Below, in pieces: positions 1-7,272 of a stretch of DNA of 10,655 nucleotides. Position numbers and translations under genes: made by a program. Numbering within the stretch: position 1 is the first letter of the stretch; every line of letters starts with the position of its first letter. Below the pieces are notes generated by a model. The model did no database searches and was not told the DNA's origin. It saw only the letters and a list, made by a program, of their open reading frames with translations. The stretch lies in assembly GCA_003223595.1 (NCBI GenBank), contig QHVR01000213.1, forward strand, positions 1-10,655, given 5' to 3'. The stretch comes from Acidobacteriota bacterium. GTDB taxonomy: Bacteria; Acidobacteriota; Terriglobia; Terriglobales; Acidobacteriaceae.

Positions 1-2034
1 CCCTACGGCGCGTGTCCGAAGTGTCAGGGATTTGGCAACACGATCGATTTCGATCTGGACCTTGTGATTCCGGACAAGTTGAAGTCGCTTGCCGATGGCG
101 CCATTGAGCCTTGGACTAAGCCGAAGTATCGGCCACTTTATACGGACTTGAAACGGTATGCCAAGCAGGCCGGCATTCCGCTGGATATGGCATGGATCGA
201 CCTTAACGAAGAGCATCGCAACGCTGTGCTGAATGGCGAGGGCAAGTTCCTGGGCGTTCGCGGATTCTTCAGCCATCTGGAACGCAAGAAATATAAGCTG
301 CATGTGCGCGTATTTCTGAGCCGGTATCGCGGATACTCTGTGTGTCCCGACTGCAACGGCTCGCGCTTGCGGCTGGAAGCGCGGCAGGTCAAGGTCCAGG
401 GCAAGAACTTGTGCGAGGTCTGTTCTCTCACCGTGGAAGAGGTGCTCAGATTTTTTGAGCAATTGCAGTTGACGACCCAGGAAGCTGAAATTGCCGAGAA
501 GGTTCTGGATGAAATCCGCGAACGGCTCCGCTTCTTGAACGAAGTGGGATTGGAATATCTAACCTTGGATCGCCTTTCTTCCACGCTATCCGGCGGCGAG
601 GCTCAGCGCATTCAACTCGCGACATCGCTCGGATCGCGGTTGGTGGGAACCCTCTATGTGCTCGATGAGCCCTCGATCGGGCTGCACCCGCGAGATACGC
701 ATCGCTTGGTGAAAATCCTCCACGATCTTCGGAACCTGGGGAACACAATCCTCGTCGTTGAGCACGATCCTGACATCATGCTTGCGGCCGATTGCATTCT
801 CGATCTAGGCCCGGGCGCCGGCGAAAATGGCGGTAAACTCATTGCCGAGGGGACATACGACCAGATCGTGCACAATCCTGCCTCTCTAACGGGCAGGTAC
901 TTATCACACGACTTGCGCATTCAGCCTCCTGCGACGCGCCGCAAGCCCGGCCCCCAGCAGATCAAGATGAAAGGTGTACGCGCCAACAACCTGCGCAACC
1001 TCGACTTCAACATCCCGCTGAACATGCTGGTCGCGATTACGGGGGTATCTGGTTCCGGTAAATCGACGCTACTGCATCAGGTCTTGTACCGCGCGCTGGC
1101 GGAGGCGAAACAGCAGTCCGCCAACGGCAACGGAGCAAATGCCAGCACCGCGGCGCATTGGGAGGCGCTGGACGGCGATCAGTACATTGAAGAAGTGGTG
1201 CTCGTGGATCAGTCGCCCATCGGGCGCACGCCCCGATCCAACCCCGTGACTTACATCAAGGCATTCGACGCCATCCGCGAGTTATTTGCCTCCCTTCCGG
1301 AGGCGAAAAAGCGCAACTTTGGTGCGGGGCACTTTTCTTTCAATATCCCGGGTGGGCGCTGTGAGGTCTGCCAGGGCGACGGGACCGTCACCGTTGAGAT
1401 GCAGTTTCTGGCTGATGTCGAACTGATCTGCGAGGAGTGCAAAGGCACGCGCTACAAACCTCAAGTTCTCGACGTGAGATATCGCGGCAAGAACATTCAC
1501 GATGTGCTGAACCTCACGGTGAAAGAGGCGCTCAAGTTTTTTGCCGAAGTACCCAAGATCACTGAAAAGCTGCGTTCTCTGGAAGAAGTCGGATTGGGGT
1601 ATCTGCGCCTGGGCCAATCCGCGACTACGCTCTCGGGAGGCGAAGCACAGCGCATGAAACTGGCGGCGCACCTGCAACCCGCGACGCGCGATTCGGGACG
1701 TCCCTCCGCCGAGAAACTTAAACGGCGCTTGCTGTACATCTTCGACGAGCCGACAACAGGGCTGCACTTTGATGACGTCAGCAAACTTCTGGCCGCCTTT
1801 CGCCGTCTGATTGAAGCAGGGGGCTCGATTGTGGTCATCGAGCACAATCTGGAAGTCATCAAGACTGCGGATTGGGTGATCGACCTGGGGCCGGAGGGCG
1901 GGAACCGCGGCGGCAAGATTATCGGCGTAGGACCGCCGGAAGCAATTGCCAAATTGCCGGCATCGTATACCGGAAAATACCTGGCACGTGTTTTACACGC
2001 GAATGGAGCATCTCGTTCCAATGGGCGCTCGTAA
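1..2034 (+). CDS. uvrA: UvrABC excinuclease subunit A, 5'-truncated by the window edge
   Basis: Damage-recognition ATPase of nucleotide excision repair; a UvrA dimer with UvrB scans DNA in the cytoplasm. The open frame runs from base 1, giving 677 residues; by family length (about 940) some 270-280 N-terminal residues lie outside the window. Visible, numbered from base 1: second half of zinc module 1 (C5, C8); ABC signature I LSGGEAQR at 196-203; Walker B I LDEPSIGLH from 221; Walker A II GVSGSGKST at 348-356; the UvrA-specific QSPIGRTPRSNP; zinc module 2 (C454, C457, C477, C480); signature II at 544-551; Walker B II FDEPTTGLH from 581. All catalytic elements are intact. Two loops differ from E. 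coli UvrA: an Asn/Gly/Ala-rich stretch at about 370-385, and about 11 extra residues between signature II and Walker B II (about 558-576). The 3' end overlaps the next gene. Confidence 0.97.
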   Translation, partial: PYGACPKCQGFGNTIDFDLDLVIPDKLKSLADGAIEPWTKPKYRPLYTDLKRYAKQAGIPLDMAWIDLNEEHRNAVLNGEGKFLGVRGFFSHLERKKYKLHVRVFLSRYRGYSVCPDCNGSRLRLEARQVKVQGKNLCEVCSLTVEEVLRFFEQLQLTTQEAEIAEKVLDEIRERLRFLNEVGLEYLTLDRLSSTLSGGEAQRIQLATSLGSRLVGTLYVLDEPSIGLHPRDTHRLVKILHDLRNLGNTILVVEHDPDIMLAADCILDLGPGAGENGGKLIAEGTYDQIVHNPASLTGRYLSHDLRIQPPATRRKPGPQQIKMKGVRANNLRNLDFNIPLNMLVAITGVSGSGKSTLLHQVLYRALAEAKQQSANGNGANASTAAHWEALDGDQYIEEVVLVDQSPIGRTPRSNPVTYIKAFDAIRELFASLPEAKKRNFGAGHFSFNIPGGRCEVCQGDGTVTVEMQFLADVELICEECKGTRYKPQVLDVRYRGKNIHDVLNLTVKEALKFFAEVPKITEKLRSLEEVGLGYLRLGQSATTLSGGEAQRMKLAAHLQPATRDSGRPSAEKLKRRLLYIFDEPTTGLHFDDVSKLLAAFRRLIEAGGSIVVIEHNLEVIKTADWVIDLGPEGGNRGGKIIGVGPPEAIAKLPASYTGKYLARVLHANGASRSNGRS

Positions 2035-3397
2035 ACCTGCGATCTGCAACTCGTTGCTGATCGCCGGACTAGCCGCCTGTTTCCTCGGCTACGCGCATCT
2101 CCTCGCGTCGCAGGAACCGGCCCCTAAACCTCCGCAGGTCAGTTCTTCGCCTTCGGGCCAGAAATCGCATCGGCATCGAACCACCGTAGCGGAAGAAGAA
2201 GGCCCACAGCCCGAGCTGGCAAGAGCCGAAGAACTGATTCAAAAGCGCGACTATAGCCAGGCTGAAACGGCGCTGCAGAAGTTGGTGGCGAGTGATCCAG
2301 AGAATTACGTCGCCTGGTTTGATCTAGGTTTTGTCGAAAACGCACTGGACAGGCCGCAGGATTCCATTGCGGCTTACCGCAAATCCGTTGCTGCAAAGCG
2401 GGATGTCTTCGAGTCGAATCTCAACCTGGGACTACAGCTGGCGAAAGCTGGCCAGCCGGATGCCGAGCAGTTTCTGCGAGCCGCTACGCAATTGAAGCCG
2501 ACTAGCCATGTTGCCGAAGGCCAGGCACGGGCATGGACCTCATTGGCTCACTTGCTGGAGCCCTCGAAACCAGACGAGGCGCTATCGGCGTATCACCAAG
2601 CCGCGGCCTTGGTTCCCAACGATCCCGAGCCGCGTTTAGCGGCCGGTCTTTTCCTCGAAAAACAAAATAAGTACGCGGACGCCGAGCAGGAGTACAAGCA
2701 GGTTCTGGCGGTCGATCCGCAATCGTCGGAGGCCACAATCGGCCTGGCCAACATCTACATGCGCGGCCGCCGCTTCCCCGACGCGGAAGCGCAGTTGCGA
2801 AAGATTGTCGCGGCCCACCCTGAGCATGCCGCCGCCCATGTCCAGTTGGGCCGGGTCCTGGCGGCAGAGGGTAAAAACGACGAGGCGATCACGGAACTGC
2901 AATCGGCGATGAAGCTGAACCCTGCAGATATCTCCCTGCAGCGCGATCTCGCCGAACTCTACACGACTGCGGGCAAAAGCGGGCAGGCAGAGGCGGCTTA
3001 CCGCGCCCTGCTCGCGGCACATCCGGACGACGCCGAACTGCATCACAGCCTTGGGGTAAGCCTGCTGAAGCAGAAGAAGTCGGCCGAGGCACAAAAGGAA
3101 TTTCTGGAAACCGTGAAATTGAAACCGGGCTTCGCTGGGGCGTATGGCGATCTGGCATTTGCCGCCAGCGAGAACAATGACTATGCGCTGACGCTAAAAG
3201 CACTGGACGCTCGCGCCAAGTTGCAGCCCGACATTCCCATCACCTATTTCTTACGCGCCTCCGCTTACGACCATTTGAAAGATGTGAAGCAGGCGGCGGC
3301 AAATTATCGTCTCTTCCTCCAGGGGGCCGCTGGGAAGTATCCTGATCAGGAGTGGCAGGCTAAGCACCGGCTGATCGCTTTGGAGCCCAAGAAATAG
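2021..3397 (+). CDS. exported tetratricopeptide-repeat protein (about 11 TPRs)
   Basis: From ATG 2021 the protein has 458 residues: a short basic n-region (R4, K5), a hydrophobic stretch to about residue 29, an acidic/proline linker, then about 11 back-to-back TPR motifs from roughly residue 63 to 445. Each TPR shows the usual A/G-x-x-Y-x-x-x-x-x-Y/F-x-x-A pattern ending in a Pro-containing turn. A lipobox-like LAAC (17-20) allows a lipoprotein, but the residues after the Cys stay hydrophobic, so type I cleavage near LLA-S (about 29-30) is equally possible. TPR solenoids bind proteins; no enzymatic domain is present. The start is uncertain: ATG 2003 and ATG 1946 are in frame, but 2021 gives the cleanest signal peptide and has GGAG at 2005-2008, 12 nt upstream. 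The start lies inside the uvrA end (14-nt overlap), implying cotranscription and translational coupling. The partner is unknown. Confidence 0.85.
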   Translation: MGARKPAICNSLLIAGLAACFLGYAHLLASQEPAPKPPQVSSSPSGQKSHRHRTTVAEEEGPQPELARAEELIQKRDYSQAETALQKLVASDPENYVAWFDLGFVENALDRPQDSIAAYRKSVAAKRDVFESNLNLGLQLAKAGQPDAEQFLRAATQLKPTSHVAEGQARAWTSLAHLLEPSKPDEALSAYHQAAALVPNDPEPRLAAGLFLEKQNKYADAEQEYKQVLAVDPQSSEATIGLANIYMRGRRFPDAEAQLRKIVAAHPEHAAAHVQLGRVLAAEGKNDEAITELQSAMKLNPADISLQRDLAELYTTAGKSGQAEAAYRALLAAHPDDAELHHSLGVSLLKQKKSAEAQKEFLETVKLKPGFAGAYGDLAFAASENNDYALTLKALDARAKLQPDIPITYFLRASAYDHLKDVKQAAANYRLFLQGAAGKYPDQEWQAKHRLIALEPKK

Positions 3398-3447
3398 GAA
3401 CTGATCCTTCGGCCAGGATGGAATATGGGCCCGACTGGGGTTGAGAG

Positions 3448-3909
3448 TTGAGTAGAGCCAGGCACGGACTTTTGCTTTTGGGAATGTTGGGCCTGCTGGC
3501 AGCAACCGCGACGGCCGCCCCGATCCCGTCCGACCAGCCCACCGTGGATGGGCTGAAGGCACGGATTTCTTCGGCTACTGCCGGGGAGAAGCCGCGCCTT
3601 TGCCTGCAGGTCGCGCAAATGCGTTTGAACGAAGCCGATAAACTCTATGCGGCAGGCGATTTGGACCAGGCGCAGGCTGCCCTTACTGACGTGGTCGCGT
3701 ATTCGGAGCTCGCCCGCGATTACTCGATTCAGTCTCATAAGTACCAGAAGCAATCGGAAATTGCCGTTCGTCACATGACCCGAAAGCTTACCGATCTCCT
3801 GCACACGTTGGCCCAACCAGAGCAGGGCGCGATCAAAGAGGCTGTCGCCCACCTGACCCGCGTATCTGATGATCTACTCGCGTCGATGTTCACGAAAGGC
3901 CAGAAATGA
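3448..3909 (+). CDS. small exported helical protein of unknown function
   Basis: 153 residues. I do not recognise the family. The N-terminus has Arg residues (R3, R5) followed by a Leu/Ala-rich hydrophobic run and an A-T-A-A cleavage region near residue 24, a good Sec signal peptide. The mature part (about 130 residues) looks all-helical, with heptad-like Leu/Ala spacing and a segment resembling a TPR helix pair (about 55-85). The start is TTG 3448, chosen because it supplies the positively charged n-region; a GGGG run at 3437-3440 lies 7 nt upstream. The alternative ATG 3484 would give a very short signal with no positive charge. The gene begins 50 nt after the TPR gene and its stop overlaps the next start (ATGA), so it is probably in the same operon. 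It may be a distant paralogue of the next gene. Confidence 0.72.
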   Translation: MSRARHGLLLLGMLGLLAATATAAPIPSDQPTVDGLKARISSATAGEKPRLCLQVAQMRLNEADKLYAAGDLDQAQAALTDVVAYSELARDYSIQSHKYQKQSEIAVRHMTRKLTDLLHTLAQPEQGAIKEAVAHLTRVSDDLLASMFTKGQK

Positions 3910-4466
3910 AAACACTCCGATTCGTGCTGGTCGCTTTCGCTTTGTCGGCTTCTCTCCTGCTCGCACAAAAGCACCGCGATCCTCTTACCCAGCCGGAGAT
4001 CGATAAAATCCGCGATACGAGCTGGGAGCCGAAGCTGCGGCTGCCGCTCTACGTCGAGTTTGCCCGGGCACGACTGGTGAAGCTGGAGGAAATCAGGAAT
4101 GATGCAAAAACTAGCGATCGAGCGAAGCAGACGCATGATCTGCTGGACGACTTCCAGTTGCTGTACGACGAACTGAACGACAACGTTGATACGTACGTCA
4201 ACCGCCATGATGATATCCGCAAACCTCTCAAGACTGTCATCGAGGCAGATGGCGAGTTTCAGGCCAAGCTTTTGGCGCTGAAAGACGCTGCCGATGTATC
4301 TCCGGCGGAAAAGCAGCAATACGAGTTTGTGCTCACCAACGCCCTCGAGACACTAGACACTTCAACGGCAGATCACAAGAAACTTCTGCAAGATCAGGAA
4401 GAACAAGCCAAGCACAAGAGGTTGAATAAGAACCCCAGCGCCGGCACGGGCGTGGCCCCGGAGTAG
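3906..4466 (+). CDS. small exported helical protein of unknown function, overlapping the preceding gene
   Basis: 186 residues; family not recognised. Residues 1-20 (K2, R5, a hydrophobic run, then L-L-A-Q) form a clear Sec signal peptide. The mature protein is highly charged and predicted helical by eye, with Lys/Glu/Asp-rich amphipathic stretches, no Cys and a basic, disordered C-tail (about 165-186). The ATG at 3906 overlaps the previous stop by 4 nt (ATGA) and AAAGG at 3895-3899 is a reasonable ribosome binding site, so the start is firm. The region around residues 30-60 (QPEID, EPKLRL, then ARARL) aligns loosely with the start of the mature region of the preceding protein (QPTVD, EKPRLCL, then AQMRL), suggesting an old tandem duplication. 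It is the last gene of the uvrA-TPR group. A periplasmic location is inferred from the signal peptide. Confidence 0.85.
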   Translation: MKTLRFVLVAFALSASLLLAQKHRDPLTQPEIDKIRDTSWEPKLRLPLYVEFARARLVKLEEIRNDAKTSDRAKQTHDLLDDFQLLYDELNDNVDTYVNRHDDIRKPLKTVIEADGEFQAKLLALKDAADVSPAEKQQYEFVLTNALETLDTSTADHKKLLQDQEEQAKHKRLNKNPSAGTGVAPE

Positions 4467-4487
4467 GTTATGTAGGAACAGCCGTCC

Positions 4488-4496
4488 TGCTATATT
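4488..4496 (+). promoter_or_regulatory. possible extended -10 promoter for aguBA
   Basis: TG-C-TATATT matches the TGn-TATAAT extended -10 pattern with one mismatch. It would start transcription near 4503, just before the GGAGG site. No convincing -35 box sits 17 nt upstream, which is usual for extended -10 promoters. It lies in the 51-nt gap after the preceding gene, so aguBA may have its own promoter. Confidence 0.4.
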
Positions 4497-4503
4497 GAAT
4501 CGC

Positions 4504-4508
4504 GGAGG
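4504..4508 (+). promoter_or_regulatory. ribosome binding site fixing the TTG start of aguB
   Basis: A perfect GGAGG lies 9 nt before TTG 4518. No ATG is available at a suitable distance in that frame, and the protein from this TTG begins with the family-typical short lead-in to the first strand (VALIQM). This site therefore decides the start. Confidence 0.75.
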
Positions 4509-4517
4509 ACAGATCGT

Positions 4518-5420
4518 TTGCCCCCTGAAAAATTTCGTGTGGCCCTGATCCAGATGTCCTGTGGGCCGGAGCCGGAACAAAATCTTGAGAAGGCGATCCT
4601 CCGTGTTGCCGACGCCGCCGGACGCGGCGCCAACGTCGTCTGCCTGCCGGAGCTGTTTCAGACCCAGTATTTCTGTCAGCGCGAGGACCATGCACTGTTC
4701 GATCTTGCCGAGCCAATTCCCGGCGCTAGCAGTGACAGATTAGCCGCTGCCGCCCGAAGCAACGGCGTGGTGCTGATTGCGTCCCTGTTTGAAAAGCGCA
4801 CGGCAGGCGTCTACCACAACACGGCCGCAATCTTCGACCGTGACGGAAGCCTGCGGGGCCTTTATCGCAAGATGCACATCCCCGATGACCCTCTCTACTA
4901 TGAAAAGTTCTACTTTACCCCGGGGGATTTGGGTTTCCGTGCTCTTGAGACAAGCGCGGGGAAATTGGGAACACTGGTCTGCTGGGACCAATGGTATCCA
5001 GAAGGAGCGCGGCTCACCGCTTTGCAGGGCGCACCCATTTTGTTCTACCCCACCGCAATTGGATGGCACCCCGCGGAGAAAGCCGAGTTCGGTGTCGCTC
5101 AGCACGATGCCTGGCGTACCATTCAACGCGCGCACGCAATCGCCAACGGAGTCTATGTTGCCGCGGTGAACCGCGTCGGCTTCGAAACGGGGAATGTGCG
5201 GGGCAAGTCGGCTTCCGGGCAAGGCCTCGAATTTTGGGGCGGATCATTCTTCTGCGATCCTTTCGGCCGCGTACTCGCGGAAGCCTCTCACGATCGCGAA
5301 GAAATTCTGGTCGGAGAGGTCGATTTGAAGGCTCTCGAAGAGATCCGGCGCAACTGGCCTTTCCTCCGCGATCGCCGCATCGACAGCTACGCTCCCATCA
5401 CCAGTCGCTTATTGGACTAA
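4518..5420 (+). CDS. aguB: N-carbamoylputrescine amidase
   Basis: Nitrilase-superfamily amidohydrolase that hydrolyses N-carbamoylputrescine to putrescine, CO2 and ammonia, the last step of the agmatine route to putrescine; cytosolic. It has 300 residues, matching the family (about 290-300). The Glu-Lys-Cys triad is visible: E45 in CLPELF, K118 in YRKMHIPDDP, and C155 in VCWDQWYPEGAR. The YRKMHIPDDP and CWDQWYPE contexts are characteristic of the AguB branch rather than generic nitrilases or beta-ureidopropionases. The start is TTG 4518. The aguA-like gene follows after 9 nt, and this pairing supports the substrate assignment. No arginine decarboxylase is in the window, so agmatine must come from a gene elsewhere or from uptake. 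Confidence 0.95.
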   Translation: MPPEKFRVALIQMSCGPEPEQNLEKAILRVADAAGRGANVVCLPELFQTQYFCQREDHALFDLAEPIPGASSDRLAAAARSNGVVLIASLFEKRTAGVYHNTAAIFDRDGSLRGLYRKMHIPDDPLYYEKFYFTPGDLGFRALETSAGKLGTLVCWDQWYPEGARLTALQGAPILFYPTAIGWHPAEKAEFGVAQHDAWRTIQRAHAIANGVYVAAVNRVGFETGNVRGKSASGQGLEFWGGSFFCDPFGRVLAEASHDREEILVGEVDLKALEEIRRNWPFLRDRRIDSYAPITSRLLD

Positions 5421-5429
5421 CTCCAAACC

Positions 5430-6554
5430 GTGCCCAAACATTCAACTAACACTTTAACTACTCCGGCGCCAGCTTCTCTCGGCTATCGCATGCCCGCCGA
5501 GTGGGAACCGCACACGGCCACCTGGCTTGCATGGCCGCATTACGAGGGCGACTGGCCAGGAAAGTTCGAGCCCATCCCGTGGGTTTTTGCCGAGATCATT
5601 CGCAATCTGTCGAGGCGTGAGCGCGTCGAATTAGTCCTCACTAATGCTGCGGCAGGCAGGAAGGCTCGCCGAGTTCTGGAACGGGCTGATGCGCTATCGG
5701 AGAACATTCGATTTCACTATTGGCCGACAAATCGCATCTGGTTGCGCGATTCCGGATGCATCTTTCTAACCCTCAGACAGCCGGGCCTCTCCGGGCCGGA
5801 CAGCCGGTCGCGGTCCCCTCATGAGGCTGGATTGGCGCTCAAGTTCCGCTTCAACGCCTGGGCAAAATACTCCAACTGGCGGCATGACGAGAAGATCGGA
5901 AGCCTGATGGCCAAGGCCGCTCACCATCGCGAAATTCGCCCGCTTTCCTTAGCAACGCGCATCGTGCTCGAGGGCGGTTCGATCGACGTCAACGGAGCGG
6001 GCACTCTCCTGAGTACGGAAGAGTGCCTGCTAAGCAATGAGCAAGCGCGCAATCCGCACATGGCTCGGGTGCATTACGAGAAAGCTTTTGCTGACTACCT
6101 GGGCGCGCCGTACACGATCTGGTTGGGACGCGGAATTGTTGGGGACGATACGCACGGCCACGTCGACGATCTTGCCCGGTTCGTCAACAGGACCACCGTT
6201 GTCACCATGGTCGAGAACAATTCCAAGGATCCGAATCACGCGCCGCTGCGGGCGAATTTGCGCCGGCTGCAAGCGGCTCGCGATCAGGACGGCAGACAGC
6301 TTACGGTGGTGGAAATCCCCATGCCTCAGCCGGTGGTTTTCGAACGGCGGAGGCTGCCCGCGAGCTATGCGAACTTCTACATCGCGAATGGAATCGTGCT
6401 GGCCCCAGTATTCAACCGCCCGAACGATCGCATCGCGCTGGACACGCTCGCCCACTTGTTTCCTACTCGCGAAATCATCCCCATCTATTCTGGAGATTTC
6501 ATTTGGGGACTAGGCGCTATGCACTGCATGACCCAACAGCAGCCCGCAAGCTGA
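5430..6554 (+). CDS. aguA: agmatine deiminase family protein (PF04371)
   Basis: Converts agmatine to N-carbamoylputrescine and ammonia, feeding the neighbouring amidase. It has 374 residues, as usual for the family. Pentein-fold landmarks: RMPAEWEPH at 20-28; WLRDSG at 104-109 (R106, D107); LEGGSID at 180-186; GHVDD with catalytic H244; and the C-terminal GAMHCMTQQ with nucleophile C366. Two differences from textbook AguA: the residue after TN is Arg (TNRIW) rather than Asp, and about 15 extra residues rich in Ser/Arg/Pro follow RDSGCIFLT (about 115-135). The start is GTG 5430, 9 nt after aguB, giving an N-terminal tail of the length usual before RMPAEW; no strong Shine-Dalgarno sequence precedes it, so translation is probably coupled to aguB. 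ATG 5490 would remove part of the conserved lead-in. A peptidylarginine-deiminase-like activity on another substrate is the main alternative; the aguB neighbour argues for agmatine. Confidence 0.92.
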   Translation: MPKHSTNTLTTPAPASLGYRMPAEWEPHTATWLAWPHYEGDWPGKFEPIPWVFAEIIRNLSRRERVELVLTNAAAGRKARRVLERADALSENIRFHYWPTNRIWLRDSGCIFLTLRQPGLSGPDSRSRSPHEAGLALKFRFNAWAKYSNWRHDEKIGSLMAKAAHHREIRPLSLATRIVLEGGSIDVNGAGTLLSTEECLLSNEQARNPHMARVHYEKAFADYLGAPYTIWLGRGIVGDDTHGHVDDLARFVNRTTVVTMVENNSKDPNHAPLRANLRRLQAARDQDGRQLTVVEIPMPQPVVFERRRLPASYANFYIANGIVLAPVFNRPNDRIALDTLAHLFPTREIIPIYSGDFIWGLGAMHCMTQQQPAS

Positions 6555-6591
6555 GCACTCGATCACCCGCAGCCGAATCGGCGAAATAAGA

Positions 6592-6611
6592 CGGGCCCGT
6601 TTCCGGGCCCG
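6592..6611 (-). terminator. hairpin terminator, probably for the minus-strand Pro-rich gene
   Basis: An 8-bp all-GC stem (CGGGCCCG on both arms) encloses a 4-nt loop. Read on the minus strand it is followed by TCTTATTT, a U-rich tail; on the plus strand no T-run follows. It lies 64 nt beyond the stop of the minus-strand gene and 37 nt beyond the aguA stop, so it may also stall converging aguBA transcripts. Confidence 0.65.
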
Positions 6612-6645
6612 CGCAGAACTCGATACCCCTGGCTGGCTGACACGG

Positions 6646-6661
6646 CGCTCCGTTGGGAGCG
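6646..6661. other. small GC-rich hairpin in the convergent gap
   Basis: A 6-bp inverted repeat (CGCTCC, loop GTTG, GGAGCG) lies between the convergent aguA gene and the Pro-rich gene, 15 nt past the stop of the latter. No T-run follows on either strand. It may assist the stronger neighbouring terminator or be incidental. Confidence 0.3.
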
Positions 6662-6675
6662 GTTGCCGGACTCGT

Positions 6676-7164
6676 CTACGAAATGCTCCCCGAATTGCCT
6701 TCAGGAGCACTAGCCGAGATTACCGGTGGATTCGTTCCGGGATTGTTTCTCGGCATCGCGGTCTGATTCGAAGGCTGCCCTCCGCTTCCCCCTGTGGGTG
6801 ACTGGCTGGGTGCCCCGCCGGTCGTGCCATTGGGCGCTTGGCCCGGAGCAGCTCCGTTCGGCGCCGTCGGCGCGGTCGTTGAAGTTGGGCAGGGCACAGT
6901 AGGCGTGTTGGGGTTTACCGGTTGCGCCGGTCCGGTCGGCGTCGGTGCCGGGGTGCTGGGCGTGGCCGGCGCCTGCGTCGCGCCTGGGCCCGCGGCCTTC
7001 GTCGTAATCGGAGTGGGCGGACCGATCGTAGAAGCCGGAGGAGTCATCTGTCCCGAGGCTCCCGTTGTAGTCGGTGGAGGAGGCGGCGCTGTGGGGCGAG
7101 CTTGGGCCACTGCCCAGCTGGCACAAGATAGCAGCGCGAAAATGAATGAAAGCCGGATGAGCAT
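6676..7164 (-). CDS. exported proline/threonine/alanine/glycine-rich protein of unknown function
   Basis: 162 residues. The N-terminus (R4, a hydrophobic run, then A-V-A-Q at 18-21) is a typical Sec signal peptide; C14 lies in a poor lipobox. The mature part is low-complexity: a Pro run, Pro/Thr/Ala-rich segments to about residue 100, then Gly/Asn/Ser/Gln-rich sequence, with very few charged residues and one Cys. It should be intrinsically disordered and periplasmic, surface-associated or secreted. No family is recognised. This strand and frame were chosen over long competing frames in the same DNA because only this one has a signal peptide and a strong Shine-Dalgarno sequence (GGAGA, minus-strand 7175-7171) six bases before ATG 7164. 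It lies 148 nt downstream of nuoI on the same strand, separated by a repeat, so cotranscription is uncertain. The C-terminus ends without an anchor motif. Confidence 0.7.
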   Translation of the reverse strand: MLIRLSFIFALLSCASWAVAQARPTAPPPPPTTTGASGQMTPPASTIGPPTPITTKAAGPGATQAPATPSTPAPTPTGPAQPVNPNTPTVPCPTSTTAPTAPNGAAPGQAPNGTTGGAPSQSPTGGSGGQPSNQTAMPRNNPGTNPPVISASAPEGNSGSIS

Positions 7165-7170
7165 AAGAAG

Positions 7171-7175
7171 TCTCC
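7171..7175 (-). promoter_or_regulatory. ribosome binding site of the Pro-rich gene
   Basis: GGAGA on the minus strand sits 6 nt before the ATG at 7164. Together with the signal peptide it decides which of several long overlapping frames in this GC-rich region is the real gene. Confidence 0.65.
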
Positions 7176-7272
7176 GCGTCGAAGTTCAAGCTTTGGGTAA
7201 AGTCTCGACTTCCAGCAGAAAGGTTACTATCCGGTTAAACCCGTACGAGATAAATAGGGATCAGTGCCTTCT

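Noticed and set aside
1282..2021. Two long minus-strand frames opposite uvrA
   Set aside because: Antisense shadows of an unmistakable uvrA coding region, without domains or ribosome binding sites.
6710..7189. Alternative minus-strand frame of 159 codons over the same region
   Set aside because: No signal peptide or domain, and its start lies upstream of the strong ribosome binding site that serves ATG 7164.
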